Shown here piece after piece: positions 16,279 to 25,210 of a stretch of DNA of 41,063 bases. Position 1 is the first letter of the stretch. Each line of letters starts with the position of its first letter. The stretch is taken from positions 1 through 41,063 of IMG/VR virus record IMGVR_UViG_3300003323_000141. One strand, written 5' to 3'. The notes under the pieces are model-generated. The model was not told the origin of the DNA. It did no database searches and was given only the letters and a program-made list of their open reading frames with translations. The position numbers and the translations under genes are program-made. This DNA comes from a virus.

Positions 16279-17841
16279 ATGAGCGAAGCGCCGTCCGTTA
16301 TTATCGACATAGGAGACAACGACAAAAACGGGATGTTTACGAATTCGGAGCATCCTACGCCCGCCCGCGTTGGCGGGATTGTTCGTTTTGACGGGATTCC
16401 ACAAAGGGTTAAGCTGGTAAGGAAATCGCAAGATCCGGACAGAGATTTCGATGATGTTAATATCACTGGCGCTACGGTTGAGTTTGCCGTAGGCGTACCG
16501 GATCAGCAGCCGACAAGCGGAACGTTTTCGCTGACGTACAACGGAGCAACTGGAGGGCTCACCGATTTACCGTATAACATAAGCGCAACAGCGCTCGCGG
16601 CGGCTATTAACGCGAATGCGGCAGTTATCGCGGACGGAGGCTTGCCTGTAACGGTGAAGCAGTACGGATCTAGTTATGTGGTTATGTGGACAGGGGTGGG
16701 CGCAAAGCATGTCTTCGCAGCGAATGGAGACGGCTTAGCGCCGCTATGTGACGCGACGGTTAGCGAGGTCCAGGCCGGAACAGCATCGCGGCAAGAGATG
16801 CAAGTAATAAAGCTGGCTGCTCTGCCTTATGGATATTCAGACTCCTACGCCCCAAGTGCGGCGGGAGCTATTACTGTAACTAGTGTACAGGTTGGAGATC
16901 CGGGAAAGAAGGAAGTGCAGAAGCTAACATGGAACGCAACGCCTTACGCGGGAACATTTACGGTTAACTTAGGTATCAAGGAAACTACTAGCGTAACCTG
17001 TAAGCCAGATACGGCTGGAGCGTTGAACGGGAAAGGCTTTCAGTTACAGGATGTAGATGGAAGCGTGGGAATATGGCTAGACGAAGGCGCTAGCGCTATG
17101 CCTGCGATTGTAGCGGCTAGCAATAGGTTCATAAAAGTAACCATTACTTCCGGAGACACTGCGGACCAAATAGCAACCGACATAAAGACAGCGCTTGATG
17201 CAGATGCGTACTACACGACGAATATAGTTAACGGATACAAGCTGGAGATCGCAGACGGACAGGGGGGCAGCAGAGCTAACGCAGATGCAGGAGATTCGAC
17301 ATTTGTAATCGGAAGATTCGAGGCCGGAGCTAGCTACAGTGTTACGGTGCCGTATAACGCTACGGAAATAGACCTTGAAAACGGATTCGGAGGTTATTTT
17401 ACCGTCAAAGCGACAAAGAGCGGGTTCACGCTGACTGCGGTAAATCCTGGAACGTCCAGCCTTGTGACGGTAGAGGACAGCGACTTGGTTTATCCGGTAT
17501 TCTTGGAGGGAGAGGTTAATTGCAACACGTTCTCTACATTTATGGCGTTCGCTACTACTACGGCGGACAATATCTCAGCGGTGTTTGAGGCGAAAGTGAC
17601 CTTTCCGGGAAAGCAGCCTTACACGTTTTACAGGGAGCAGGTTACTATCTACAGGAATGTGATAGACCTATCAACGATGAGCCCTGCTGTACGGCCTGGA
17701 TTTGTGGGAATTAATTTCAGAATCAAGGCGGACGGAACTGGACAATTTTATAACCCGGACAATAATCTATGGTACACAGTGCGAGTTAGGGGCGCTGAGC
17801 CAGGCGTCTATCTCGAAATTGTAACACCCGGAGAAGCTTAA
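16279..17841 (+). CDS. Large beta-rich virion protein (tail or fibre)
   Basis: 520 residues of low-complexity-free, alternating beta-strand sequence with repeated threonine/glycine segments (GTFSLTYNGATGG, SGTFTVNLGIKETT-like pattern). Residues about 100-250 and 280-400 look like two related beta domains with ALAAAINA- and DQIATDIKTALDAD-type helices between strands, suggesting an internal duplication. The C-terminal 100 residues resemble a receptor- or baseplate-binding end. Position suggests a tail or baseplate protein. No family assigned. Twenty-seven bases before its ATG is palindrome copy 5. Confidence 0.65.
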   Translation: MSEAPSVIIDIGDNDKNGMFTNSEHPTPARVGGIVRFDGIPQRVKLVRKSQDPDRDFDDVNITGATVEFAVGVPDQQPTSGTFSLTYNGATGGLTDLPYNISATALAAAINANAAVIADGGLPVTVKQYGSSYVVMWTGVGAKHVFAANGDGLAPLCDATVSEVQAGTASRQEMQVIKLAALPYGYSDSYAPSAAGAITVTSVQVGDPGKKEVQKLTWNATPYAGTFTVNLGIKETTSVTCKPDTAGALNGKGFQLQDVDGSVGIWLDEGASAMPAIVAASNRFIKVTITSGDTADQIATDIKTALDADAYYTTNIVNGYKLEIADGQGGSRANADAGDSTFVIGRFEAGASYSVTVPYNATEIDLENGFGGYFTVKATKSGFTLTAVNPGTSSLVTVEDSDLVYPVFLEGEVNCNTFSTFMAFATTTADNISAVFEAKVTFPGKQPYTFYREQVTIYRNVIDLSTMSPAVRPGFVGINFRIKADGTGQFYNPDNNLWYTVRVRGAEPGVYLEIVTPGEA

Positions 17842-17845
17842 TAAC

Positions 17846-19549
17846 ATGAAGACTATTTTCGCAGCAATTTTGCTGGCCGCGCTTAGCTGCGCGGCATTTT
17901 GCGCAAACACGGTGGTAACTGACAGCAGCGGAAACTTGCTTGCTCCGACAGCGGGGACATTTCGCACGCAAAACGGGATACAGGCACACTCTACCGTGCT
18001 AGATGATCTGGCAGGGCTAGCGAATGCGCAGGGCAAGCTAGTCAATAACGGCAGCGGTTTATTGTCCTACTCGAAAGACGGTGAGTTATTCGCGTATAGG
18101 TCGGCTAAATCTGCCAGCTTTTCAGTTGGAACTGATCCAAAGGGGCAGGTGTACACGGTAACTTCGGGTTCGTCTGTTATTACAGCCACGCTTCCCGCTG
18201 CTTCTAATCAGTGGTACGGGTGGTTTCACAAAGTCGATACAAGCTCAACAGGTAGGATGAACACATCTCCTGTAACGCTGAATCTGTTGAACGCAAACCA
18301 AATGCTTTTCGTTTGGAGCGATGGAACAACCTATCACGCTTCAGTGCTGCAGGGAGAGGACCTAAAGAATTCGGGAACCCTGAAGACACCCACGCTTGTT
18401 TCTCCGATCGTGCAAACGCCTTCGATTTCAAGCCCGACAGTAACAGGCGACACAACGTTTAGTAGCGGCGGGAATGTCAACATTGCGGGAACGCTTACAA
18501 TGTCCAATAATCCAATTGGACAAATCACATTCAGCAACTCGGCAGTGGCGCAGTTCAGCGCGTCTGGCGTTTTCGACATTCAGGATAGTTTGCAAAATTT
18601 CATGGAATTTGCCGGAACACTTGCGGGCGGCCCTCAAATTTCGTTCGGAACGAATTTATTCCTAAATGGTAACACGTTCAATATTGACGGGTTTTCGTAC
18701 TTCTATGGAGATAACGCAGGTGATGTGTACTTTACGACGCCGGGAATTGCGTACTTCAATAACACGGTAGGCGCAGGAAGCGGATTTCAGGGCGACGGTT
18801 ACTACATCACGGGATTGAATGCCGACAACATGACCAATGGGACGCTTGGAACTGCTTACGGCGGAACCGGAAAGAACTCATTCACAGAGGGAACGGATTA
18901 CATGAGCCCGGCGTATTTCTGGCCGGGCGCAACTTCTGTAAGTCAAACTGCAAACAGCATCGTGACCAGTGGCGGGAGTGGTCATTATGCGTTCTTTCGC
19001 CTTGCTGCATTTAGCGCGCACGCTACGGGGGCGGCTGACCAGACATCTCCCGTTATAGGCTATGCGTCCGGCGTTGGATCAATCACGGTGATGCAGGGCA
19101 TTGCGTCGCAGTTTTATTCAGCGATTATTGATGCCAATGCGGCGGCTGGTGTTGCTAATACGCTTCCAAATGGCGGAAGCAGCCCATTGGTTTATTACCC
19201 GGGTGCACCCTACATAGTTCTGAGTGGTTCAATAACTGTTTCAGCCGGTGACGTTCTGACGGATGCGCACGGGGCTTCTGCTATAGTCTATGCGAACCAC
19301 ACAGGCACTGATCCTTCTCTGCAATGGATGACTGGAACGAAATGGTTCACGTTAGGAGATACGATTGTGAAAAACGGAACGTCGCTGACGGGAACGACAA
19401 TTACGGACACAGGCCCTCTGCCTAGTGGCGAGAATAATCGACAGATACTCTTTCGCGGCAGGCATCTAGTGTCTGATCCGGTTGTTTGGTGTATATGGAA
19501 CGACACAACAACAAATTCTTCAGGTGCAACCATCGAAGTTAAACAGTGA
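17846..19549 (+). CDS. Tail fibre-like protein with Sec signal peptide
   Basis: 567 residues. Residues 1-20 look like a Sec signal (Lys at 2, then an alanine/leucine core and AFCA before a probable cut), followed by long beta-rich repeats with S/T/G-rich runs and segments such as GTLGTAYGGTGKNS, typical of tail fibre shafts. Without the leader it would be called a tail fibre by position. A signal peptide on a cytoplasmically assembled fibre is odd, so either the leader is not used or the protein is secreted. No chaperone is recognised next to it. Confidence 0.65.
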   Translation: MKTIFAAILLAALSCAAFCANTVVTDSSGNLLAPTAGTFRTQNGIQAHSTVLDDLAGLANAQGKLVNNGSGLLSYSKDGELFAYRSAKSASFSVGTDPKGQVYTVTSGSSVITATLPAASNQWYGWFHKVDTSSTGRMNTSPVTLNLLNANQMLFVWSDGTTYHASVLQGEDLKNSGTLKTPTLVSPIVQTPSISSPTVTGDTTFSSGGNVNIAGTLTMSNNPIGQITFSNSAVAQFSASGVFDIQDSLQNFMEFAGTLAGGPQISFGTNLFLNGNTFNIDGFSYFYGDNAGDVYFTTPGIAYFNNTVGAGSGFQGDGYYITGLNADNMTNGTLGTAYGGTGKNSFTEGTDYMSPAYFWPGATSVSQTANSIVTSGGSGHYAFFRLAAFSAHATGAADQTSPVIGYASGVGSITVMQGIASQFYSAIIDANAAAGVANTLPNGGSSPLVYYPGAPYIVLSGSITVSAGDVLTDAHGASAIVYANHTGTDPSLQWMTGTKWFTLGDTIVKNGTSLTGTTITDTGPLPSGENNRQILFRGRHLVSDPVVWCIWNDTTTNSSGATIEVKQ

Positions 19550-19550
19550 T

Positions 19551-20027
19551 ATGAAATACGCACTCTTTGCATTGCTTTTTATTTCGAACATGGCGCTAGG
19601 GTCTATTCCAGCGGATGTGCTGACGCGGCAAGCTGTGATGCTGATTACAGGAGGAGAGTTAACAGACGCGGATTTCACTGTGGACGCACAGGGTAATATT
19701 ACGTGGCTAAAAAACGGCGGCAGTCCAGACCCTAGGGTTACCGTGGAAGCGTTGGCGATAGCGAAGGCGAACCTCGTTAATATTTCGAAGCCGAGCGCTC
19801 AAGACATCCTTGCGAAAGCAACTGCGCTTTTAAACTCGTCCGTTCCATCGGCTGATACTCGTGCGGCGCTGCTTCCAATGACATCGCAGGTTCGCGCGGC
19901 GCTTGTTAGCGGCGACATTGATGCCGCGAAAGCTGTGATTAATAAATTCACAAACCCTGCGGACAGTGGATTGACAGACGAACAATTTTCGGCGCTCAAG
20001 GCGAATGTCTTGGCGCTATTCCCGTAA
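19551..20027 (+). CDS. Secreted protein, unknown
   Basis: 158 residues from ATG 19551, two bases after the fibre stop. N-terminal signal peptide with a hydrophobic core (FALLFISNMALG). The mature part has a short helical domain with alternating helices (QDILAKATALLNSS and AKAVINKFT). Not recognised. Together with the next two secreted proteins it forms a small exported-protein cluster between the fibre and holin genes. Possible role in envelope modification or lysis, by position only. Confidence 0.6.
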   Translation: MKYALFALLFISNMALGSIPADVLTRQAVMLITGGELTDADFTVDAQGNITWLKNGGSPDPRVTVEALAIAKANLVNISKPSAQDILAKATALLNSSVPSADTRAALLPMTSQVRAALVSGDIDAAKAVINKFTNPADSGLTDEQFSALKANVLALFP

Positions 20028-20040
20028 CAAAGAAAAGCAC

Positions 20041-20349
20041 ATGAAAAAACGAGAGTTAGCATTAGTAGCGGGCGCAATAGCGCTAGGGATCATAGCGGGG
20101 TTTGTTTTACCTGGAAACGCCAAGGCGCAAGCGGCGGCACCTACACCGACGCCTATTGCGGTAACTGCGATCACACAAACTGTGGTAAAGCCGTTTACTA
20201 TGCAGCTTACGGCGGAGCAGATTGCGGGACTTCGTGCGGCGCTCGCTGGGCAGGGGGTTACGTTTCCTGACGGGCATCAAGTATCGGACATTCGTGTAAT
20301 GATAAAACCGGACGGCTCCGCTACGGCGATTATAGCATTCCGTAACTAA
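20041..20349 (+). CDS. Small membrane-anchored or secreted protein
   Basis: 102 residues from ATG 20041. Basic MKKRE start, hydrophobic segment at residues 7-27, and an AKAQA-like possible cut site followed by a proline/threonine-rich linker and a small C-terminal domain (ltAEQIAGLRAALAGQGVTFPDG). It could be an inner-membrane spanin-like or holin-associated protein because the holin follows, but there is no recognisable partner or lipobox, so the role is not claimed. Confidence 0.6.
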   Translation: MKKRELALVAGAIALGIIAGFVLPGNAKAQAAAPTPTPIAVTAITQTVVKPFTMQLTAEQIAGLRAALAGQGVTFPDGHQVSDIRVMIKPDGSATAIIAFRN

Positions 20350-20354
20350 ACATT

Positions 20355-20370
20355 TTCCCGCTGGCGGGAA
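20355..20370. repeat. Dispersed palindrome, copy 6 (inverted centre)
   Basis: TTCCCGCTGGCGGGAA, a perfect core with central TG; the left arm extends to TTTT from 20353, and the right side is followed by CG. It lies between genes, 6 bases after the stop at 20349 and 26 bases before the ATG at 20396. Confidence 0.93.
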
Positions 20371-20395
20371 CGTTTGATTCCGCCCCTACCGCCGA

Positions 20396-20875
20396 ATGTT
20401 TCACGCGCTTATGTACGAAATTAAACCGATTGCTCCTTTCCCCGTTTGGACGGAAATTGTCCTTTCGTGGTTTGAGAAACAGCCGGTACTTCAGACGCTT
20501 CTGATCCTGATAGGGTTAGATATTGTCACAGGAATCCTTGTCAGCATAGGAAACAAAAACCTTGATTCGTCTATCAGTTGGCGCGGAATGAGCCGAAAGG
20601 CGCTAACTATCGTATTGGTAGGAGTTGCCGCCGCTATAGAGCCATTTGCGCACGGCGTCCCGCTTATGAATCTAACTGCGATGTTCTATTGCGTCAGTGA
20701 AGCAATAAGCATCGTAGAAAACGCGGCGGCTGCGGGCGTACCGCTTCCGCAAGCGCTTGTGGATGTTCTCGCGAAATTGCGCGAGGATAAAAAGAGTCGG
20801 AGGCGTCCGGTTGGCGAAGTAACTCAGCCGGTAGCGACTCCCGTAAACGTAAACGTAAACATACCGAAAGAATGA
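20396..20875 (+). CDS. Phage holin, holin-4 (phi LC3/toxin-secretion) family
   Basis: 159 residues matching the family of small holins with a hydrophobic core. Transmembrane segments are visible at about residues 27-49 (LLILIGLDIVTGILVSI), 61-82 (KALTIVLVGVAAAIEPFA-like) and a third hydrophobic part near 85-105. The motif SISWRGMSRKALTI is characteristic of the family, and so is the conserved GVPLPQ pattern. Holins make the pores that release endolysin. The start may be ATG 20396 or 20411; neither has a strong ribosome site. It overlaps the next gene by ATGA. Confidence 0.85.
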   Translation: MFHALMYEIKPIAPFPVWTEIVLSWFEKQPVLQTLLILIGLDIVTGILVSIGNKNLDSSISWRGMSRKALTIVLVGVAAAIEPFAHGVPLMNLTAMFYCVSEAISIVENAAAAGVPLPQALVDVLAKLREDKKSRRRPVGEVTQPVATPVNVNVNIPKE

Positions 20876-21573
20876 AGTACATTACAGCACTGGCAGCAAT
20901 GGCACTCGCTTGCACGGCGCAAGCGCAACTTGTAATCAGCGAAGTTAATGGCATGCAGGTTACTCCTACAGCCGCAAAATTGTCGCTTGCGCGCGGCAGC
21001 ACATTCAGTACGACCGGGGCTTACTCTATCGCGCTTACCGCTACGGCAAACACGGCTTTGACGTTTCCGACAACGGGAACGCTGGCAACGCGAGCGGGAA
21101 CGGAGGCGCTTACCGGCAAGACGGTAAACGGCCTTACGGTCACAACGACAACCGGCACGCTTACGCTTGCGAACGGGTCTACGTTGGCAACGTCTGGGGC
21201 GCACAGCGTAACACTTACGCTTGCGGCGGACGCTAACGTGAATGTTCCAGCGAATGGAACCCTAGCAACCCTTTCGGACGTTGTTCCCGCTAGTCAGTCG
21301 CTGTCGGCGCTTGCTATCGACTGGAGCACGGCGAAAGTGTTCTATAAGACGCTCGGTGCAAGCAGCACGTTTACCTTTGCGAATCTTGTGGACGGCAAGA
21401 CGATCAAGGTTTTTCTGACTAACACAGCGTCAAACTATACCGTGACGTGGCCAGCGGGAGTCAAATGGGTTGGCGGTTCAGCGCCAGTTCAGACGACGGG
21501 CGCGCATACCGATCAATACGAGTTTACGGATGTGAACGGAACCGTTTACGCCATCGCTACGCAGAACTACTAA
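20872..21573 (+). CDS. Secreted repeat protein with tail-fibre-like repeats
   Basis: 233 residues with a Sec signal (AALACTAQA before a likely cut after residue 18) and a middle region made of threonine-rich repeats of the form TGTLATRAGTEAL and TGTLTLANGSTLATSG, the repeat style found in tail fibres. The terminal 90 residues form another small beta domain (VYFKTLGAS-like and NYTVTWPAGVKWVGG). It may be a receptor-binding or secreted adhesin-like protein. It overlaps the holin gene by ATGA, so it is co-translated. Confidence 0.6.
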   Translation: MKYITALAAMALACTAQAQLVISEVNGMQVTPTAAKLSLARGSTFSTTGAYSIALTATANTALTFPTTGTLATRAGTEALTGKTVNGLTVTTTTGTLTLANGSTLATSGAHSVTLTLAADANVNVPANGTLATLSDVVPASQSLSALAIDWSTAKVFYKTLGASSTFTFANLVDGKTIKVFLTNTASNYTVTWPAGVKWVGGSAPVQTTGAHTDQYEFTDVNGTVYAIATQNY

Positions 21574-21593
21574 CCTTTAGTTGCTAATACACT

Positions 21594-21623
21594 GCCGCGC
21601 TTGTGCTTTGGCATGGGCGCGGC
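21594..21623 (+). terminator. Hairpin before endolysin gene
   Basis: 7-bp stem GCCGCGC (21594-21600) with GCGCGGC (21617-21623) and a 16-base loop, followed by a T-rich stretch up to the endolysin ATG at 21640. Candidate weak terminator or translational control element. Confidence 0.45.
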
Positions 21624-21639
21624 ATATTCGTTTCTTAAT

Positions 21640-22320
21640 ATGAATAACATAAGCCAAGCTGCCATTGATCTAATGGCTAAGTATGAGACAGGAGGCAGGG
21701 CATATTACGAAAAGGTTTACAAGTCGGGCCCATGCTGGCCGCAAGGTAGGAGCGGGATTACAATAGGGGTAGGGTATGATTTAGGTTATGAGACAACCTT
21801 GCGGGATGACTGGAGCGACAAACTGTCATCCAGCGATTTAGCGAGGCTGTCAGACGTTACGGGCTTAACGGGACAGCATGCGCAAAGTGAGTTATCTCAC
21901 GTTAGGGGAATCGTGATTCCGTGGGACGTGGCAATGGACGTGTTTATGCGCCGAACGCTTCCGCGTGAGGTACAGGCGACATTGAGGACCTTTCCGGGGT
22001 GCGATGAAAAACTTTCCTCTAACGCTTTCGGCGCGCTTGTGAGTCTTGTTTACAATAGAGGCGAGAGCTTAGCTGGAGATCGCAGGGATGAGATGCGGCA
22101 TATTCACGATGCGATCTTGGCTAACGTTGGGAGCACATGCGCTAATCCCAATCAGGATTTGTTAGCATACATCGCGAAGGAGTTTATTTCCATGCGGAGA
22201 CTTTGGCCGCACGTGAAAGGCAGCGACGGAGATTTGTGGACACGTAGGGGTGAGGAAGCCGCATTAGTTACTACGCCCGATGTCGCTGCAAAGACGCAAG
22301 CCTCTACGGTGCAAGCCTGA
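21640..22320 (+). CDS. Endolysin, GH24/pesticin-type lysozyme
   Basis: 226 residues from ATG 21640. The YETGG motif places a probable catalytic Glu at residue 16, and the SGITIGVGYDLG motif gives the threonine/aspartate region of the GH24 lysozyme family, matching pesticin-like and T4-type enzymes that cleave the glycan strands of peptidoglycan. The C-terminus has MRRLWPHVKG and a LWTRRGEEA motif typical of this family. No signal sequence is visible, so it would depend on the holin at 20396-20875. The HNH gene that follows overlaps its 3' end. Confidence 0.85.
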   Translation: MNNISQAAIDLMAKYETGGRAYYEKVYKSGPCWPQGRSGITIGVGYDLGYETTLRDDWSDKLSSSDLARLSDVTGLTGQHAQSELSHVRGIVIPWDVAMDVFMRRTLPREVQATLRTFPGCDEKLSSNAFGALVSLVYNRGESLAGDRRDEMRHIHDAILANVGSTCANPNQDLLAYIAKEFISMRRLWPHVKGSDGDLWTRRGEEAALVTTPDVAAKTQASTVQA

Positions 22321-22648
22321 AAAGGTATTAGCCTGGAAGCGGAGATCTTCTAAACCTCTGCCAAAGAAGGGGAAGAAGGGGAAGGCGTGGGATAAGGCAA
22401 AGAAGGATGTGGACGCGGAGGCGGTAGAGGCCGGAGCAATGTCGTGCGAGTTGCGCTATCCTGGATGCACTGGATCTATGTTTCTAACGCGCGCACATAG
22501 CAAGAAGCGCAGAAATATTACTAGCGAAGAGGAATTGAGAGAGTGCATTATGGCATGCGTTAGTTGTCATGAGATAATCGAGCGCAAGCCGGAAAGCGAA
22601 ATGTGCGATATAGTTCGAAAAGTTAGGAAAAATCGCTTGCGTATATGA
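22280..22648 (+). CDS. HNH nuclease-like protein
   Basis: 122 residues. A basic N-terminus (many K/R) leads into a zinc-binding region: CELRYPGC at about residues 55-62, then a histidine in FLTRAHSKKRR, and CVSCHEI near residue 95. The C-x(n)-C / H / C-x2-CH pattern and the central HxxxR are those of HNH-type phage nucleases. Such nucleases often cooperate with terminase, but here the gene ends the late block, just before a strong terminator. Start at 22280 overlaps endolysin by 41 bases. Confidence 0.7.
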   Translation: MSLQRRKPLRCKPEKVLAWKRRSSKPLPKKGKKGKAWDKAKKDVDAEAVEAGAMSCELRYPGCTGSMFLTRAHSKKRRNITSEEELRECIMACVSCHEIIERKPESEMCDIVRKVRKNRLRI

Positions 22649-22693
22649 ACACGATGCGCGAAATGTGCGTCGTCTAAAGTTGTTGCTACCACA

Positions 22694-22740
22694 CCGCCGC
22701 TCTAGCGTTCTGTCGGGAACTAGAGCGGCGGTTTCTTTTT
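22694..22740 (+). terminator. Strong rho-independent terminator of late operon
   Basis: Perfect 12-bp stem CCGCCGCTCTAG (22694-22705) with CTAGAGCGGCGG (22720-22731), 14-base loop, followed by TTTCTTTTT. It separates the late operon from the early one that follows and is the clearest terminator in the window. Confidence 0.9.
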
Positions 22741-22764
22741 CCTGTAAAAGACTTCAAAAAGTTA

Positions 22765-22792
22765 TTTACAGCTAGAGAAGTGCGTATAGTAT
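22765..22792 (+). promoter_or_regulatory. Early promoter candidate (P1)
   Basis: TTTACA (22765-22770) and TAGTAT (22787-22792) with a 16-base spacer, preceded by ACTTCAAAAAGT at 22751-22762. The upstream element has a near-identical counterpart at the 29.5 kb promoter. It lies between the terminator and the first early gene, exactly where a promoter is needed. Confidence 0.65.
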
Positions 22793-22800
22793 CGGAGTAC

Positions 22801-22828
22801 ACCCTTAAGCACCCCTGTAATACCCTTA
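22801..22828. promoter_or_regulatory. Phased repeats in early leader (operator candidate)
   Basis: ACCCTTA at 22801-22807 and 22822-22828 with a related ACCCCTG at 22811-22817, giving start-to-start steps of 10 and 11 bases. Same-face spacing is typical of multi-copy protein binding sites. It lies in the leader between promoter P1 and the ATG at 22838. Confidence 0.5.
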
Positions 22829-22837
22829 GAAAATAAT

Positions 22838-24328
22838 ATGGAAAACAGTAGTATTGTCTCAACGCAACAGCCGTGCGGAGCGCTGTCACCGATGGGAGTC
22901 ACTGCGCTTCTTGAGCAAGTGCAGTTAGTTAGGCAGGTAATGGAAAGCATAATGAAGGAGGACGTTCATTTCGGAAAAGTGCCTGGGACGGACAAGCCGA
23001 CGCTCTACCAAGCTGGAGCGCAAAAGCTAGGGCTAGTGTTTAGGTTGAGTCCGTTTTTCGAGATCCGTAGAGAAGATGATGCGGCTCACCGTGAATATAC
23101 GGTTATTTGCACGCTGAAGAATGCCGGAAATGATCTAGGGCAAGGTCTAGGTTCCTGTTCCACGATGGAGAGCAAATACAGGTTCCGCTCGGATAAGTCT
23201 AATTTCGTTCCTACTGGTGTCACAGTGCCTAAAGCATATTGGGCGTGTAAGACCTATCAGGACAAAAAGAGAGCGCTGGCGCAAATCATGGATGACGCAA
23301 CAACGGCTTTTGATGTAAAGAAGGTGGAGGGAGTTTACCAAATCGTTAAGCTATCGTCTGCCGGGGAGAAGGTGGAAAATCCGAACATTGCGGACACTTA
23401 CAACACTGTCCTGAAGATGGCGAAGAAACGCGCGTATGTAGACGCTGTGTTGAATGTTACGGCAGCAAGCGACGTGTTCTCACAGGATCTTGAGGAGATC
23501 GAAGAAAACCTTGAGGCCGTGCGATCATACGAAGACGAGCAAACCGGCTACGTAGGCTCACAATCAACGCAGGACAGCCGCCAGAGTGCCGATACGCGAA
23601 CGGAGGATGAAGTGCTAGGAAAGAAAGAAAACGAGCTAAGACGAGGCGCTAGCGAGGCGCAGCAGGCTAATGAGACGCAGCCGAAAGGGCTGAACTGGCG
23701 GCAAGTGGTAATTCACATTAAAACGAACATGGCACCCGGAACGAAGCTAGGGCAAATCAGCGAAGCGCAAATGCAGGCATTAGAGGAATTCTGCCAGCGC
23801 AAAAACTTAGCTAATGGTGACGCTAGGGACAAAAGGTTTGCGGCTGCTGTAACGTTCGCAATGCTTGAATTCAAGGAAAAGAACAAGCAGCCGAAACAGG
23901 AGGTAAACACGCCTCAGAAACAAGAAAAACAAGAGCCGAAAGCAAAAGACCCATATCCGCCAATGGCGAGCGAGATAAACGCGAAGAAGCAAGAAGTTCC
24001 CGCCAGCGGGAAAATTGAGAAAAAGCCGGAAGACGACAAAGAGGAGCAGCAGAGGCAGAAGACGGAAGAGGAGATAATGCAAGAGGAAGACGCGAAAATA
24101 ACGGAGGAAGTCCGGCAGAAGCTCCGCGAACTCCTCGGCGAAGAAGGCGTCACAGAAGAGCAGTTTATCGAACACGCCAAGAGAAAAGGGGATGTCCCTA
24201 ACATGCCTAGCATTGTAAACCTACGGGACGTAACGGAAGGGAATTGGCTGGCCTATATGGTGACTAAATTTGACGAAGCGATGATAAGATACGGAGAGCG
24301 TAAGCCTCCCAAGGCAGCAAAGAAGTAA
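22838..24328 (+). CDS. Single-strand annealing-like recombination protein (Rad52/Erf-type suspected)
   Basis: 496 residues. Residues 1-215 are a conserved-looking phage domain with motifs HFGKVPGTDKPTLYQ, REYTVICTLKN and YNTVLKMAKKRAYVDAVLNVT, of the type commonly seen in single-strand annealing-like proteins next to exonuclease genes. The last half is a long charged linker rich in E/K/Q. Palindrome copy 7 lies in that linker (residues near 388) and is read as VPASGKI. As the first gene of the early operon and neighbour of an exonuclease, a recombination role is likely but not proven. Confidence 0.55.
   Translation: MENSSIVSTQQPCGALSPMGVTALLEQVQLVRQVMESIMKEDVHFGKVPGTDKPTLYQAGAQKLGLVFRLSPFFEIRREDDAAHREYTVICTLKNAGNDLGQGLGSCSTMESKYRFRSDKSNFVPTGVTVPKAYWACKTYQDKKRALAQIMDDATTAFDVKKVEGVYQIVKLSSAGEKVENPNIADTYNTVLKMAKKRAYVDAVLNVTAASDVFSQDLEEIEENLEAVRSYEDEQTGYVGSQSTQDSRQSADTRTEDEVLGKKENELRRGASEAQQANETQPKGLNWRQVVIHIKTNMAPGTKLGQISEAQMQALEEFCQRKNLANGDARDKRFAAAVTFAMLEFKEKNKQPKQEVNTPQKQEKQEPKAKDPYPPMASEINAKKQEVPASGKIEKKPEDDKEEQQRQKTEEEIMQEEDAKITEEVRQKLRELLGEEGVTEEQFIEHAKRKGDVPNMPSIVNLRDVTEGNWLAYMVTKFDEAMIRYGERKPPKAAKK
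23997..24012. repeat. Dispersed palindrome, copy 7 (in frame)
   Basis: Perfect core TTCCCGCCAGCGGGAA inside the charged linker of the annealing-like gene, encoding VPASGK. The frame is different from that of copies 2, 9 and 12, so the encoded peptide is not what is conserved. Confidence 0.93.
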
Positions 24329-24361
24329 GGTAACAACGAAACAGAAAGCACCCTGAGACAC

Positions 24362-25210
24362 ATGCAAACAGTAATATACGACATTGAGACGGAGCCGAAG
24401 AGCGCACAGGAACTAGAGGCGCTTATGCCTGCTGAAATTCGAGATCCGTATATGCCGGATGAACTGCGGGAGTTCAACGTAAAGCCGGAGGACTTCAATC
24501 ATGCGAGCATGAAAGATCCGTCGAAAATAGAGGAATGGCGGGCGGAGAAGATGCGAAAGGCGCACGCGGACCATAAGGAGAAAATTAGCAAGTGGCAGGA
24601 CAAGTGCCTGCAAGACAAGCTGAAATGGATCGAGAAAGCGGCGCTTAGCGCAGGGACGTGCATTATACGGCTAATCGGACTTAGTTTCGAGGACGGGGCG
24701 ATAATTATTATGGTGAACGACGCTAAGGCATTTTCAGAAGCGGAATCGGATCTAATTAGACGAATGGAGGGAGTAATTGCTATTCGCTTCAACACAGAAG
24801 CGGAGATGCTGGAGCAGTTTTGGAAAAATGTAGACAACACGCGCCAGCCGGATGATGAGATCTTCGGAGAAGATGAGGCGCGGTTTGCTGGATTCCACAG
24901 CAATAGGTTTGATCTGCCGATGCTGAGGCGAAAAAGCTGGAATCACGGTGTCCGCGTTACCGCCCCGATTATGAGCGGAAACTATATAGACAGGAAACTA
25001 TGGGTGGACTTACACGAAGAGTGGCAGTCTGGAGACAGGGAAACGCGAGACAGTCTAAATACTGTAGCGAAGGCGCTTGGAGTAGAGCAAAAGAACGGGA
25101 GCGGAGAATATTTCTACAAGCTATATGCTCGGGACCGTATAGCTGCATTGGAGTATTTAGTGCAGGACTTGAAGGCTACGCGAGCCGTAGCGGCAAAGAT
25201 GGGTTTCTAA
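24362..25210 (+). CDS. DnaQ-like 3'-5' exonuclease
   Basis: 282 residues of the DEDD exonuclease superfamily. Exo I is DIET at residues 7-10 (YDIET), Exo II is the FHSNRFDLPM motif at about 178-187, and Exo III is YLVQDLKAT near residue 265. A long charged insertion fills residues 15-95. It would degrade single strands or RNA primers in recombination or replication. It is 33 bases from the previous gene, and its stop overlaps the next ATG (TAATG). Confidence 0.85.
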   Translation: MQTVIYDIETEPKSAQELEALMPAEIRDPYMPDELREFNVKPEDFNHASMKDPSKIEEWRAEKMRKAHADHKEKISKWQDKCLQDKLKWIEKAALSAGTCIIRLIGLSFEDGAIIIMVNDAKAFSEAESDLIRRMEGVIAIRFNTEAEMLEQFWKNVDNTRQPDDEIFGEDEARFAGFHSNRFDLPMLRRKSWNHGVRVTAPIMSGNYIDRKLWVDLHEEWQSGDRETRDSLNTVAKALGVEQKNGSGEYFYKLYARDRIAALEYLVQDLKATRAVAAKMGF

